Source: Duganella sp. sic0402 (GTDB taxonomy: Bacteria > Pseudomonadota > Gammaproteobacteria > Burkholderiales > Burkholderiaceae_D). From it: a DNA stretch of 64,000 nt. Location: positions 496,001-560,000 of the forward strand of contig NZ_JAHUWK010000003.1 of NCBI RefSeq assembly GCF_019219065.1. The letters are read 5' to 3'. Positions 34,649 through 43,486 of the stretch are shown here, in pieces. The position numbers and the translations under genes were made by a program. Position 1 is the first letter of the stretch; every line of letters starts with the position of its first letter. Below the pieces are notes generated by a model, which was not told the DNA's origin, made no database searches, and saw only the letters and a list, made by a program, of their open reading frames with translations.

Positions 34649-35909
34649 GCTTCTCTCCATGTGTATCGACAGGGTCCCAGATCAGGCGGGGATCAAACTG
34701 CATAGACGCGATCATGGTCAGCACCACCACCGCGCAAAACGCCAGCGCGCCGGGACCGGCCGTGATCACCGCCAACGACTGGAAGCGCACCAGCGCCACC
34801 GTCAGCGTAATGACAAAAATATCCAGCATCGACCAGCGTCCAACAAACTCCACGATGCGATACAACACCGTGCGCTGCAAGGGCTGCCAGCGGGAGCGCC
34901 GCTGCGCCGTCCACGCCAGCAGCGCCAGCGCCACCAGCTTGGCCACCGGCACCACAATACTGGCGATGAAGATGATCACCGCCAGCGCGGGCGAGCCGCT
35001 GGTCCAGAAATAGACCACGCCACTGATGATGGTGTCATCCTCTTTGCCGAACAGCGAATGCGTGTACATCACCGGCAGCAGATTGGCGGGAATGTACAGA
35101 ATCGCCGCCGCCAGCAGAAAGGCCCAGGTGCGTCCCACGCTGTCCGGACGGCGGCGATTCAGGCGCGCGCCGCAGCGCGCGCAGTACTGGTGCCGCACCG
35201 TGTACTTCAGCGACTCCACCAGCCCGCAGCTATGGCAGGCCAGCAGCGGCGCTCCCTTCACCAGCGCGGCGTACTTGAAGGTCTTCTGCGCCACGCGTCG
35301 CGGTCCCGGCAAGTGCTCGCCGATATTCCACAAAATCTTCGGATCGAATGACACCACGATCGCCAGCATCAGCGTCAGCGCGCCAAAGGCAAACAGGCCA
35401 GGATGCAGCACGATCTGGGCCAGACTGGTCATCTTGACGATGGTGATCAGGATGCCGATCATCAGCACCTCGGTCATGCCCCAGCGCCGCGCCATACCGA
35501 CCGCGCGCAGCAAATGGTCGAATCCCGGCGGCCGCTGGCCGGCCCGCAGCGACATCGTCACATACAGCAAGGAACCCAGCTCCACCGCCGGCAGCAATAT
35601 CGTAAACAGGAATACCACCACCGCCACCAGCTGCATCTGCTCCGTCCACAGCACGCGTATGGCGCCCAGCAGCGTGGCGCTGGTGTTGTAGCCGCCGACT
35701 TCCAGCTCCACGATGGGGAAAAACTGTGCGATCAAAAACGTGAACACGGTGGCCATGGTGATCGCCGCCATGTGGCCAGCATTCGAATGGATGCCGCGAT
35801 ACAGGACCGAACGGCAGCGCACGCAGCGCGCTTTCTCGCGCGGGCGCAGCGGGCGGCGCTGATGCAGCACACCGCAATCGTGACAGCTGATTAAATCGTA
35901 TCGATACAC
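34641..35909 (-). CDS. pqiA: PqiA, inner-membrane partner of PqiB
   Basis: 422 residues from a GTG start. The protein is two tandem PqiA units, each a zinc-ribbon-like cysteine pair (CHDCG..CVRC near 9-34; CHSCG..CARC near 226-248) followed by four membrane helices. This is the full-length double form seen in enterobacterial PqiA. It sits in the inner membrane and feeds lipid to the PqiB conduit. First gene of a three-gene overlapping operon. In enterobacteria pqiAB is induced by oxidative stress; no such site is obvious here. Confidence 0.92.
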   Translation of the reverse strand: MYRYDLISCHDCGVLHQRRPLRPREKARCVRCRSVLYRGIHSNAGHMAAITMATVFTFLIAQFFPIVELEVGGYNTSATLLGAIRVLWTEQMQLVAVVVFLFTILLPAVELGSLLYVTMSLRAGQRPPGFDHLLRAVGMARRWGMTEVLMIGILITIVKMTSLAQIVLHPGLFAFGALTLMLAIVVSFDPKILWNIGEHLPGPRRVAQKTFKYAALVKGAPLLACHSCGLVESLKYTVRHQYCARCGARLNRRRPDSVGRTWAFLLAAAILYIPANLLPVMYTHSLFGKEDDTIISGVVYFWTSGSPALAVIIFIASIVVPVAKLVALALLAWTAQRRSRWQPLQRTVLYRIVEFVGRWSMLDIFVITLTVALVRFQSLAVITAGPGALAFCAVVVLTMIASMQFDPRLIWDPVDTHGEKHV

Positions 35910-35920
35910 AGGCTGGCCGG

Positions 35921-35938
35921 ATGGTCAATAATGACCAT
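35921..35938. promoter_or_regulatory. Inverted repeat in pqiA promoter region
   Basis: Arms ATGGTCA and TGACCAT with a 4-base A/T spacer, 11 bases upstream of the pqiA GTG. A candidate operator for pqiABC; the regulator is unknown. Confidence 0.45.
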
Positions 35939-35941
35939 ATC

Positions 35942-35958
35942 ATACGGCAAAGCCGTAT
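35942..35958. repeat. Perfect hairpin before the binding-protein gene
   Basis: Arms ATACGGC and GCCGTAT with an AAA loop, immediately after the preceding inverted repeat. A -10-like TATGAT follows at about 35963. It could be an operator for the divergent binding-protein gene. Confidence 0.4.
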
Positions 35959-36002
35959 CGGCTATGATAAAGCACTCACATAAGCACCTATCGGAGACAG
36001 CT

Positions 36003-36731
36003 ATGTCCCGCTGCTGGCCAGCCATCCCGGCAATCGCCCTTGCCATCGCATCCGTGCCCGTTCAGGCGCAGGGCCCCGATACGCTTATCTTCGGCACCAC
36101 CCATGAAGCCGATTCCCGCGTCTACCAATATGCGAGCGACTATCTGCGGCGGCTATGCGCGGAAGTGCGCCAGCGCTGCCAGCTGCAAAGCCTGCCCGGA
36201 CGGCGCAGCGCCGCCATGATGGCCGACGGCAGCCTTGCTGGCGAAATGGGACGGGTCAAGGACTATGGCCGCCGTCATCCACAATACCTGCGCCTGGACC
36301 AACCGTTTGTGCAGTCACGCACTTACGCATTCACGCCGGCCGGACAGCCGGGCATCGACAGTTGGGCACAACTGGCGAAGCGGGCGCGCACGGTCAGCTA
36401 CAAGCGCGGCGTGCATGCGTATCAAACCAGGCTGGAATCGCTGCAACCGCAGCTAATCCCGCATGATGTGCAAACCGTGCCGGCTTGCCTGCAAATGGTG
36501 CTGACAGGCCGCGACCAGGCCTGCATCTACGACGATGGCAGTCTGAGCGCCGCGTCTCAGGCCACGCTGGACCAGGGGCGCATCGGCAAGCCGCTGGAGG
36601 AATTGGCGCTGTATCTCTATCTCGGCGCAGAGCAGCGCGCATTGGCGCCTGCGCTCAATGCCGCCGCCAGCCGCTTGCAGGCGCAAGGGCTGAAGGCGGA
36701 ACTGCACCGCAAATACTTTACTTTGCCTTGA
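36003..36731 (+). CDS. Periplasmic solute-binding protein (type 3-like), orphan
   Basis: 242 residues. The ATG at 36003 is chosen because GGAGACAGCT precedes it and a signal peptide follows (WPAIPAIALAIASVPVQAQ). The mature protein shows the two-lobe pattern of the amino-acid-type binding fold: TLIFGTTHEADS strand, ..GRRSAAMMADGSLAGEMGRV, QPFVQSRTYAFT, and AQLAKRARTVSYKRGVHAY. No ABC permease or ATPase is adjacent, so it may act as a sensor or use remote partners. Similar stand-alone proteins in related genomes are simply annotated as substrate-binding. Its end overlaps the convergent thioesterase gene by 14 bases. Confidence 0.72.
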   Translation: MSRCWPAIPAIALAIASVPVQAQGPDTLIFGTTHEADSRVYQYASDYLRRLCAEVRQRCQLQSLPGRRSAAMMADGSLAGEMGRVKDYGRRHPQYLRLDQPFVQSRTYAFTPAGQPGIDSWAQLAKRARTVSYKRGVHAYQTRLESLQPQLIPHDVQTVPACLQMVLTGRDQACIYDDGSLSAASQATLDQGRIGKPLEELALYLYLGAEQRALAPALNAAASRLQAQGLKAELHRKYFTLP

Positions 36732-37167
36732 CGCTGGAAGGCAGCTCCTGGAAATCGTCGGTCTTGACCAGCGCCTGCCAGGTTGCCATCAGCTTGGGCG
36801 GCGGCACGATCAGCTTGCGCGCCGATAGGTCCAGCCAGCCGCCGGTGCTGTTGACGCGCGCTGCCAGCTTGCCGTCCGGGCGGATGATGTCCGAGCGCAG
36901 TATCCAGCGGCTGCCGTCTTCGGCCAGTCCTGCCAGCGACAGCGTGACGGTGATTTCCTCCAGCAGCAGCACTTCCTTGACATAGGCGATTTCGTCCTTC
37001 ATTACCACCGGGCCGATTTTCAGCCGCATGAATTCGCTCATCGGGAAGCCGTGCTCCGACAGGAACAGCATCCGCACGTCGCCCGACTTGTCGAGAAACG
37101 CGGTGTTGCGCATATGGCTGTTGAAGTCCATATCGCCCCAGCCAGCCATCAGTTTTTTAGCAAACAT
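36718..37167 (-). CDS. Hotdog-fold acyl-CoA thioesterase
   Basis: 149 residues from the ATG at 37167 preceded by GGGGAGTGAG. The sequence GWGDMDFNSHMRNTAFLDKSGDVR carries the conserved D-x-N-x-H-x-N pattern of 4-hydroxybenzoyl-CoA-thioesterase-type hotdog enzymes. It hydrolyses an acyl-CoA of unknown identity. It begins 1 base before the M20 gene stop, so it is the third gene of a puuD-M20-thioesterase operon. A role in purine breakdown is not obvious. Confidence 0.83.
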   Translation of the reverse strand: MFAKKLMAGWGDMDFNSHMRNTAFLDKSGDVRMLFLSEHGFPMSEFMRLKIGPVVMKDEIAYVKEVLLLEEITVTLSLAGLAEDGSRWILRSDIIRPDGKLAARVNSTGGWLDLSARKLIVPPPKLMATWQALVKTDDFQELPSSVKAK

Positions 37168-37168
37168 C

Positions 37169-38395
37169 TCACTCCCCAAGGAAATCGAATAAGGTGCATG
37201 CTACCACCTTCGTCGCCTTGCGCAGATCTTCGAGATAGAGGCGCTCGTCGGCCTTCTTGGCGTTCGATTCCGGCACGGTGCGCGGGCCGGCGCCGTACAG
37301 CACCGCCGGAATGCCATGCTCGCCGTACAGCCGCGCATCCGCGTACAGCGGCGTGCCTTGCGCCGGGATGGTTTCGCCGATGAAGGTGAGCGCGTTTTGC
37401 TGGAGGCTGGCCACCAGCTTCTGCGTGCCCGGACGTTCGCGCAGCGCATGCGACAGCAGCAGGCGCTTGATCTCCAGCGTAATGCCGGGCTGGCCACGCA
37501 CCGCGTTTTCGATCAGCGCACGCACCTGCGCTTCCACTTGCACTGGATCTTCTTCCGGTATCATGCGGCGGTCCATTTTCAATACCACTTTGCCGGGCAC
37601 CACATTGGTATTGGTGCCGCCGTCGATACGGCCCACCAGCATGGTCGGCGAGTCGATGCCGGCGATCTTCGATTTGGTCTTTTTCAGTTCCGGCAATTGA
37701 TCGTAGATCGCGTTCAGGATGCGTGTGGCGGCCTGCAAGGCATCGTGGCCTGTCTCCGGCATCGCGCCGTGACCGGATTTTCCGTGCACGGTAATCTCCA
37801 GTTGCAAACAGGCGTTGTGCGCGGTGACGATGTTGTAGCTGAAGCCAGCCGCGATCACATAATCAGGCTTGGTCAGTTTCTGCTCCAGCAGCCAGCCCGG
37901 TCCCAGCAGGCCGCCGAATTCCTCGTCGTAGGTAAAGTGCAGTTCCAGCCCGCCTTTGAGCGGAACACCCAGCGCCTCGAGCGCGCGCGTGGCGAAGATA
38001 TAAGTGGCGAAGTCGCATTTGGACACTGCCGCCGCGCGGCCGTAGATATAGCCATCCGCCACCACGCCGCCGTACGGCGGATAGGTCCAGTTGTCGCCCG
38101 GCGGGACCACATCGCCGTGCGCATTCAGCGCCACGGTCGGGCCACCGGCCGCGTAAGGCCGGCGCACGATCAGGTTGGTGATGCTCTGCATGCCGTAATC
38201 GCGCACGGCCTGCTCCGGGACTGCGTGCTTTTCCGCCGTCCAGCCATACGCCCTGACCAGTTCCGCCACCATGTCCGCGTGCGGTGCATTGTTACCGGGC
38301 GGGGTATCGGTCGGCACGCGCAGCAGTTGCTGCAATACGCCGACTTCCTCGTCGAAGTGGGCATCGATCCATGCGGCCAGTTTTTGCTTGATCAT
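37169..38395 (-). CDS. M20-family metalloamidohydrolase/peptidase
   Basis: 408 residues. AAGGA lies 8 bases before the ATG at 38395; an ATG at 38410 overlaps the puuD stop and is the alternative. The di-zinc pattern is visible: LNAHGDVVPPGD (H, D), YDEEFGG (E-E), and a late APRTVPE..ADERL. The dimerisation insert ..ITVHGKSGHGAMPETGHDAL is present. It belongs to the ArgE/DapE-type branch, which removes acyl or carbamoyl groups. Position directly after urate hydroxylase suggests action on a ureido or acylated intermediate of purine breakdown, but the window also encodes a dedicated allantoate-amidohydrolase-type domain, so this is open. Confidence 0.83.
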   Translation of the reverse strand: MIKQKLAAWIDAHFDEEVGVLQQLLRVPTDTPPGNNAPHADMVAELVRAYGWTAEKHAVPEQAVRDYGMQSITNLIVRRPYAAGGPTVALNAHGDVVPPGDNWTYPPYGGVVADGYIYGRAAAVSKCDFATYIFATRALEALGVPLKGGLELHFTYDEEFGGLLGPGWLLEQKLTKPDYVIAAGFSYNIVTAHNACLQLEITVHGKSGHGAMPETGHDALQAATRILNAIYDQLPELKKTKSKIAGIDSPTMLVGRIDGGTNTNVVPGKVVLKMDRRMIPEEDPVQVEAQVRALIENAVRGQPGITLEIKRLLLSHALRERPGTQKLVASLQQNALTFIGETIPAQGTPLYADARLYGEHGIPAVLYGAGPRTVPESNAKKADERLYLEDLRKATKVVACTLFDFLGE

Positions 38396-38406
38396 TGCTT
38401 GTTCCT

Positions 38407-39615
38407 TCATTTTGCGCCAGCCTCATACCAGGCGGCGATTTGCGCCCGTTCGGCGTCGGTCATATTGGTCAGGTTAGCCAGCGGCATCGCCTTGGTCTGC
38501 ACTACCTGCCTGTAAATTTTTTCCGCGTTCTGGTGGATCTCCGCTGCGGTGTCAAACGCCACGCCCAGCGGCGCGGCGGCAAAGCCAGGCTGGGTCGGAT
38601 GCGCTGCATGGCACGACAGGCAGCGTGTATCGATGATCGCTTTCACCTTGGCGAATTCCGCTGCCGGATCAGCCGCCGGCACCACCGCCACCGGCCTGGC
38701 TGGCGCAATCGCCACCGCAACGCCCGCCAGCAAGGCCACGCCGATGGCAGGATAACGCCACTCGACGCGGCCCTTGTGCCGCAGATTGAAGAAGTGGCGA
38801 ATGAATACGCCGGCCGCCATGATGAACGCCAGCACCAGCCATGCACGATCATTTCGGTAAGTCATCGCATAATGGTTGCTGATCATAATGAACAGTACCG
38901 GCAGCGTGAAGTAGTTGTTGTGAACACTGCGTTGCTTGGCCTTCTGGCCGTGCACAGGGTCCGGCGTGCGGCCGGCCGACATGGCTTCGACCATCTTGCG
39001 CTGCCCCGGAATAATCAGCATCAGCACATTGCCGACCATAATGGTGCCGATCAGCGCGCCCACGTGGATGTAGGCCGCGCGGCCGCTCAGCACATGCGTC
39101 AGCCCATATGCGGCCGCCACGATCAACACAAAAATGGTCACGCCAAACCACAAGTCATGCTTGCCCAGCGGCGAGCGGCACAACAGGTCATACACCGTCC
39201 AGCCTACCAGCAGCGTACCGACACCGATGCCGACCGCTTGCAGGCTGCTGATATCCGCCACCTGTTTGTCGACCATCATCGCCTGCGCGTTGAAGTAATA
39301 GGCGATGGTCAGCAACGCGATGCCGGACAGCCAGGTGGAATACGCTTCCCACTTAAACCAGTGCAGTTCCTTCGGCAGTTCAGCCGGCGCCACCAGATAT
39401 TTTTGCGGATTGTAGAAGCCGCCGCCGTGCACCGCCCATAGTTCACCCGAGACGCCCTTCTTCGCCAACTCCGATCCCGGCGCCGGTGGACGGATGGAAT
39501 TGTCCAGCCACACAAAATAGAAGGACGCGCCTATCCAGGCGATACCGGTGATGATATGCAGCCAGCGCACCAGCAGGTTAGCCCACTCCAGGCCATAAGG
39601 GATCAAATATTCCAT
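38407..39615 (-). CDS. puuD: Urate hydroxylase PuuD (membrane, cytochrome c domain)
   Basis: 402 residues: an N-terminal urate-hydroxylase domain with eight or so membrane helices (starting VRWLHIITGIAWIGASFYFVWLD, followed by GELWAVHGGGFY) and a C-terminal cytochrome c domain with heme site CLSCH (C332, C335, H336) and a plausible methionine ligand in TKAMPLANLT. It oxidises urate to 5-hydroxyisourate and passes electrons to the respiratory chain, so it needs no peroxide-forming uricase. A LysR gene is divergent. It leads an operon with an M20 enzyme and a thioesterase. Confidence 0.94.
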   Translation of the reverse strand: MEYLIPYGLEWANLLVRWLHIITGIAWIGASFYFVWLDNSIRPPAPGSELAKKGVSGELWAVHGGGFYNPQKYLVAPAELPKELHWFKWEAYSTWLSGIALLTIAYYFNAQAMMVDKQVADISSLQAVGIGVGTLLVGWTVYDLLCRSPLGKHDLWFGVTIFVLIVAAAYGLTHVLSGRAAYIHVGALIGTIMVGNVLMLIIPGQRKMVEAMSAGRTPDPVHGQKAKQRSVHNNYFTLPVLFIMISNHYAMTYRNDRAWLVLAFIMAAGVFIRHFFNLRHKGRVEWRYPAIGVALLAGVAVAIAPARPVAVVPAADPAAEFAKVKAIIDTRCLSCHAAHPTQPGFAAAPLGVAFDTAAEIHQNAEKIYRQVVQTKAMPLANLTNMTDAERAQIAAWYEAGAK

Positions 39616-39732
39616 GTAGTTTCAGAGGTCAAGAATGTGGCTAATTTACAGAAGATAAACGGATTTGATTCCTGCTACATGAACATTAGAGTATATTAAA
39701 CATATCCATTTCCGTATGAACGAAACCAACAC

Positions 39733-40671
39733 ATGTCCGCTTTGCCGCAACACCTGGACCTTCACCTGATCCGCATCCTCTACCTGCTGCTGGTGGAGAA
39801 AAACGTCTCCCGCGTCGCGCTGAAACTGAATCAGCCGCAGCCATCGATTTCCGCCTCGCTGCGCAAGCTGCGAGAACTGACCGGTGATCCCCTTTTGGTG
39901 CGCGGCGCGCGTGGCATGGTGCCGACCCAGCATGGTGAAAGCCTGCTTGCACCAGCAAAGCGCATTCTCGATGAAACCGAGAGCCTGTTTCTGAAGAAGG
40001 CACCTTTCGTGCCACAGGAAGAGGCGCGCACTTTTCATGTCGCCGCGCCGGACTATCTGGACAGCCAGTTCCTGCCGAATCTGGTGGCGCTGCTGCGTCG
40101 CAGTTCTCCCAGCAGCCGCCTGAAGATACACAGCCTGGGCGCCGGCGTGGACTATGTGCGCCTGCTTTCCGACGGCGGCATGGACCTGGTGATCGCCAAC
40201 TGGGACGAGCCGCCCGAGCACCTGCATATGTCCAAGCTGTTTGAAGATCCCATCGTGTGCGTGATGCGCGCCGACTGTCCGTATGCGCTGCGTACCGACA
40301 GCAACAAGATGACGCTGAACGATTACCTCGCGCTGCCGCATGTGGCGCCGACCCAGATCCTGCCCGGCTACCAGGGCGTGATCGACGACTACCTGGATCG
40401 CCAGGGCCTGCAACGCAATGTGGTGGTGGAGTCGGCCTACTTCGGGCTGATCCCCAATATGCTGGCGCAAACCGATCTGGTGCTGACCACCGGCAGCCAA
40501 TTCGTGCGCCACTACGAAAAACAGATGAACCTGAAGAAGTACGCTGTGCCGGTCAAATTCCCGGCCATGCGCTTCTACCAGTTGTGGCACGAACGCGTGC
40601 ATCAGGCGCCGGAACACAAGTGGCTGCGCGAGCAGGTTGCAGCGGCCGCCAAGGCGCTGACGCAGAACTAA
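39733..40671 (+). CDS. LysR-family regulator, probably of the puuD operon
   Basis: 312 residues with an N-terminal helix-turn-helix (about 8-66, ..KNVSRVALKLNQPQPSISASLRKLRELTGDPLLVRG) and a LysR effector domain. It is divergent from puuD with 117 bases between, and is followed after 68 bases on the same strand by the UraD-amidohydrolase fusion gene. It is therefore placed to coordinate both halves of purine-ring breakdown. The inducer, perhaps urate or a later intermediate, is inferred. AGTATATTAAACATATCC in the gap is an AT-rich candidate site without a clear dyad. Confidence 0.88.
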   Translation: MSALPQHLDLHLIRILYLLLVEKNVSRVALKLNQPQPSISASLRKLRELTGDPLLVRGARGMVPTQHGESLLAPAKRILDETESLFLKKAPFVPQEEARTFHVAAPDYLDSQFLPNLVALLRRSSPSSRLKIHSLGAGVDYVRLLSDGGMDLVIANWDEPPEHLHMSKLFEDPIVCVMRADCPYALRTDSNKMTLNDYLALPHVAPTQILPGYQGVIDDYLDRQGLQRNVVVESAYFGLIPNMLAQTDLVLTTGSQFVRHYEKQMNLKKYAVPVKFPAMRFYQLWHERVHQAPEHKWLREQVAAAAKALTQN

Positions 40672-40739
40672 GCACAGCCATATAAACCGTACCGCATGGC
40701 GCATATATCGCGCCGCTGCTGGCGCGTTATGATGGAGTC

Positions 40740-42491
40740 ATGATGACGACACTCTCCGACCTGAACAGCTGCGACAGCACCAGCTTCATCGAACGCCTGC
40801 GCGGCATCTATGAGCATTCGCCGTGGATACCGGAACGCGCCGCAGCGCAGCGTCCTTTCGCCAGCGTCACTGCGCTGAAGCAGACCTTGCAGGCGGTGGT
40901 CAGCGCCGCCACGCTGGATGAACAACTGGGCCTGATACGTGCCCACCCCGAGCTGGCGGGCAAGGCCGCCGTTGCCGGACAGCTGACTGCGGAATCCACT
41001 AGCGAACAAGCCAAGTCCGGACTGCACCTGTGCAGCGCGGAGGAATTCGCCACGCTGCACCAGTTGAACGCGGACTACAACGCCCGCTTCGGCTTCCCGT
41101 TCATCCTGGCCGTCAAAGGCCCGGCCGGACAGGGACTGACACGGCAGGCAGTCATCGCCACCTTTGCGCGCCGGCTGAAAAACCAGCGCGCAGACGAAAT
41201 CGCCGAATGCCTGCGCCAGATTAAACGCATCGCCGAGATCCGCCTGAACGACCTGCTGGCGGTACAGCTGGACTTCGGCCCCTCCATCATGCAATGGAGC
41301 GAAGAACTGGCGGCATGGAGCGACGATGAACATGCGCTCACCTGCGCCTACATGACACCCGCGCATCGCCAGACCGCCGCGCAACTGCTGGAGTGGATGC
41401 GCGCCGCCGGCATGGACGCGCATATCGACGCGGTGGGCAACGTGACCGGCGTGTATCGCTCCACCACGCCAAACGCGAAAACACTGCTCACCGGCTCTCA
41501 CTACGACACCGTGCGCAACGGAGGCAAGTACGACGGCCGTCTCGGCATCCTGCTGCCAATCGCCATCGTGCGCCACCTGCAAGCACGCGGCGAGACGCTA
41601 CCCTTCAACCTGGAAGTCATCGGCTTCGCGGAAGAAGAAGGCGTGCGTTTCAAGAGCACCTTCCTGGGCAGCACGGCGGTGACCGGCCGCTTCGACCTGT
41701 CGCTGCTTGACCAGACCGACGCCGATGGCGTCAGCATGCGCGATGCGCTGCTGGCCGCCAGCCACGACGTATCGCGTATTCCGGCGATTGCCCGCGATCC
41801 CGCCAGCCTGCTGGGATTTGTGGAAGTCCATATCGAGCAAGGCCCGGTTTTGCTGGAGCGCGACCTGGCGCTGGGTGTCGTCACCGCCATCGCCGGCAGC
41901 TCGCGCTATCTGGTCGAACTCACCGGCCTGGCCAGCCATGCCGGCACCACGCCGATGACGATGCGCAAAGACGCTGCGGCAGCCGCCGCCGAAATCATTC
42001 TGCTGGTCGAGCAGCGCTGCGCGCAAGCCCCGTCGCTGGTCGGCACGGTGGGCCAGCTGCAAGTGCCTGGCGGTTCAGTCAATGTGATACCCGGTGCCTG
42101 CAAGCTGTCGCTGGATATCCGCGCCGCCGATGACGCGGTGCGCCAGACGGCGGTCAACGATGTCCTGGACGGCATCGCCGCGATTTGCGCACGCCGCCAG
42201 ATCGAGTTCACTGTGCAGACACTGCTGGAAGCCAGCGCCGCACCTTGCGCGCCGCGCCTGATGCAGCAGTTTGGCGACGCCATCGAACGTGCCGGCCTGC
42301 CGCGCTTCGAGCTGTTGTCCGGCGCCGGCCACGATGCAATGGCGATGGCGGCCGTCACCGACGTGGCCATGTTGTTCACCCGCTGCGGCAACGGCGGCAT
42401 CAGCCACAATCCGCTGGAAACCATGACCGCCGACGATGCCGACATCGCCGCTTGCGTGCTGCTGGATTTCCTGCGCAGCTACAAGGACTGA
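40740..42491 (+). CDS. Fused OHCU decarboxylase and allantoate-amidohydrolase-type protein
   Basis: 583 residues in two parts. Residues 1-165 form a UraD domain: the catalytic HPELAGK (H69, E71) and ARFGFPFILAVKG. Residues about 175-583 are an M20 amidohydrolase of the AllC/ureidopropionase group: TGSHYDTVRNGGKYDG (H254, D265), FAEEEGVRF (E299), EVHIEQGPVL and the late GAGHDAMAMA..ISHNP. UraD turns OHCU into S-allantoin; AllC-type enzymes break allantoate to ureidoglycine/ureidoglycolate and ammonia. The intervening allantoinase is not in this window. Two ATGs at 40740 and 40743 are equivalent. The 3' end overlaps the convergent AraC gene by 13 bases. Confidence 0.88.
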   Translation: MMTTLSDLNSCDSTSFIERLRGIYEHSPWIPERAAAQRPFASVTALKQTLQAVVSAATLDEQLGLIRAHPELAGKAAVAGQLTAESTSEQAKSGLHLCSAEEFATLHQLNADYNARFGFPFILAVKGPAGQGLTRQAVIATFARRLKNQRADEIAECLRQIKRIAEIRLNDLLAVQLDFGPSIMQWSEELAAWSDDEHALTCAYMTPAHRQTAAQLLEWMRAAGMDAHIDAVGNVTGVYRSTTPNAKTLLTGSHYDTVRNGGKYDGRLGILLPIAIVRHLQARGETLPFNLEVIGFAEEEGVRFKSTFLGSTAVTGRFDLSLLDQTDADGVSMRDALLAASHDVSRIPAIARDPASLLGFVEVHIEQGPVLLERDLALGVVTAIAGSSRYLVELTGLASHAGTTPMTMRKDAAAAAAEIILLVEQRCAQAPSLVGTVGQLQVPGGSVNVIPGACKLSLDIRAADDAVRQTAVNDVLDGIAAICARRQIEFTVQTLLEASAAPCAPRLMQQFGDAIERAGLPRFELLSGAGHDAMAMAAVTDVAMLFTRCGNGGISHNPLETMTADDADIAACVLLDFLRSYKD

Positions 42492-43390
42492 TCACGCACA
42501 TACTGGCGCGGCGAGCACCCCATCACCCGCTTGAAGGCGGTGCTGAATGCGCTGTCCGATTCATAACCCAGCGCCTGCGAAATCACTGACACCGGCTGGC
42601 TGGAATTCACCAGCCGGTCGCCCGCCAGCAGCATGCGCCAGCGGGTCAGGTATTCCATCGGCGACGTACCAACCGTCTGCTTGAACTTGAGCGCCAGCGT
42701 GGAACGCGACATGCCGACATGCTGCGCCAGCCGTTCCAGCGTCCAGCGCTGGGCCGGATCGCCATGCAGCGCGCCGATGGCGCTGCCGATCTGCGGGTCG
42801 GCCAACGCATACAGCCAGCCGACGCCACTGCTCGCCTCTTCCACCAGCACCAGCCGCAAGGCCTGCACCAGCATCATGTGCGCCATGTGCTGCGCGATCA
42901 GCACATGGCCGGGACGCTGCTCGCGCAGCTCGGTCGCCAGCCGCTGCAAGGACCAGCGCAGCGCCTCGCGGTCGCTGTCCTTGTGCACATGCGCGATCGG
43001 CGGCAGCGCCTCCAGCAGAATGCTGGTGTGCTTGCCGCTGAAAACAAAGTGGCCGCCGACGATCATGCAACCGCCACCATCATTGATGATGCCGATGCCG
43101 CCGACACGCCGCTTGTGCAGCAGCTCCAGCGCGTTCACGGGCGGCAGCGACAGGTCGCTGGCGAGGCGGAACGCGCGCCCGCGCGGCAGCAGAAAGCAGT
43201 CGCCGGCCTTCAGGCGCACCGGCTCGGCGACATCCTCCACCGACAGCCAGCACTCGCCATTGACCACCGCATAGCACTTGATGCCCTCGGGCCGATGGAA
43301 TTGCAGCGCCCAGTCGCCAGCAGCGTCAAAGCCGCCGGCCATATAGCTGCGCGGTTTGAGCAGCGACAGCACGTCTGATAATGGATCCAT
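42479..43390 (-). CDS. AraC-family regulator with cupin domain
   Basis: 303 residues: an N-terminal cupin_6 domain (about 8-190, with LKAGDCFLLPRGRAFRLASD) and a C-terminal pair of helix-turn-helix units (about 200-300, RLAQHVGMSRSTLALKFKQTVG and QALGYESDSAFSTAFKRVMGCSPRQY). Regulators of this type usually control a nearby reductase or hydrolase in response to small molecules. It is divergent from an NAD-dependent epimerase-like gene, its likely target. Unrelated to the purine gene it overlaps at its 3' end. Confidence 0.9.
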   Translation of the reverse strand: MDPLSDVLSLLKPRSYMAGGFDAAGDWALQFHRPEGIKCYAVVNGECWLSVEDVAEPVRLKAGDCFLLPRGRAFRLASDLSLPPVNALELLHKRRVGGIGIINDGGGCMIVGGHFVFSGKHTSILLEALPPIAHVHKDSDREALRWSLQRLATELREQRPGHVLIAQHMAHMMLVQALRLVLVEEASSGVGWLYALADPQIGSAIGALHGDPAQRWTLERLAQHVGMSRSTLALKFKQTVGTSPMEYLTRWRMLLAGDRLVNSSQPVSVISQALGYESDSAFSTAFKRVMGCSPRQYVRDQSL

Positions 43391-43486
43391 GATTTTCGGA
43401 CGAACGCAAAGAAATTACGGATTCTACAGCATGGATCGTCCCGCGATCATCTCCTATCATGCATCCATCGACACAAGGAGATGGAC

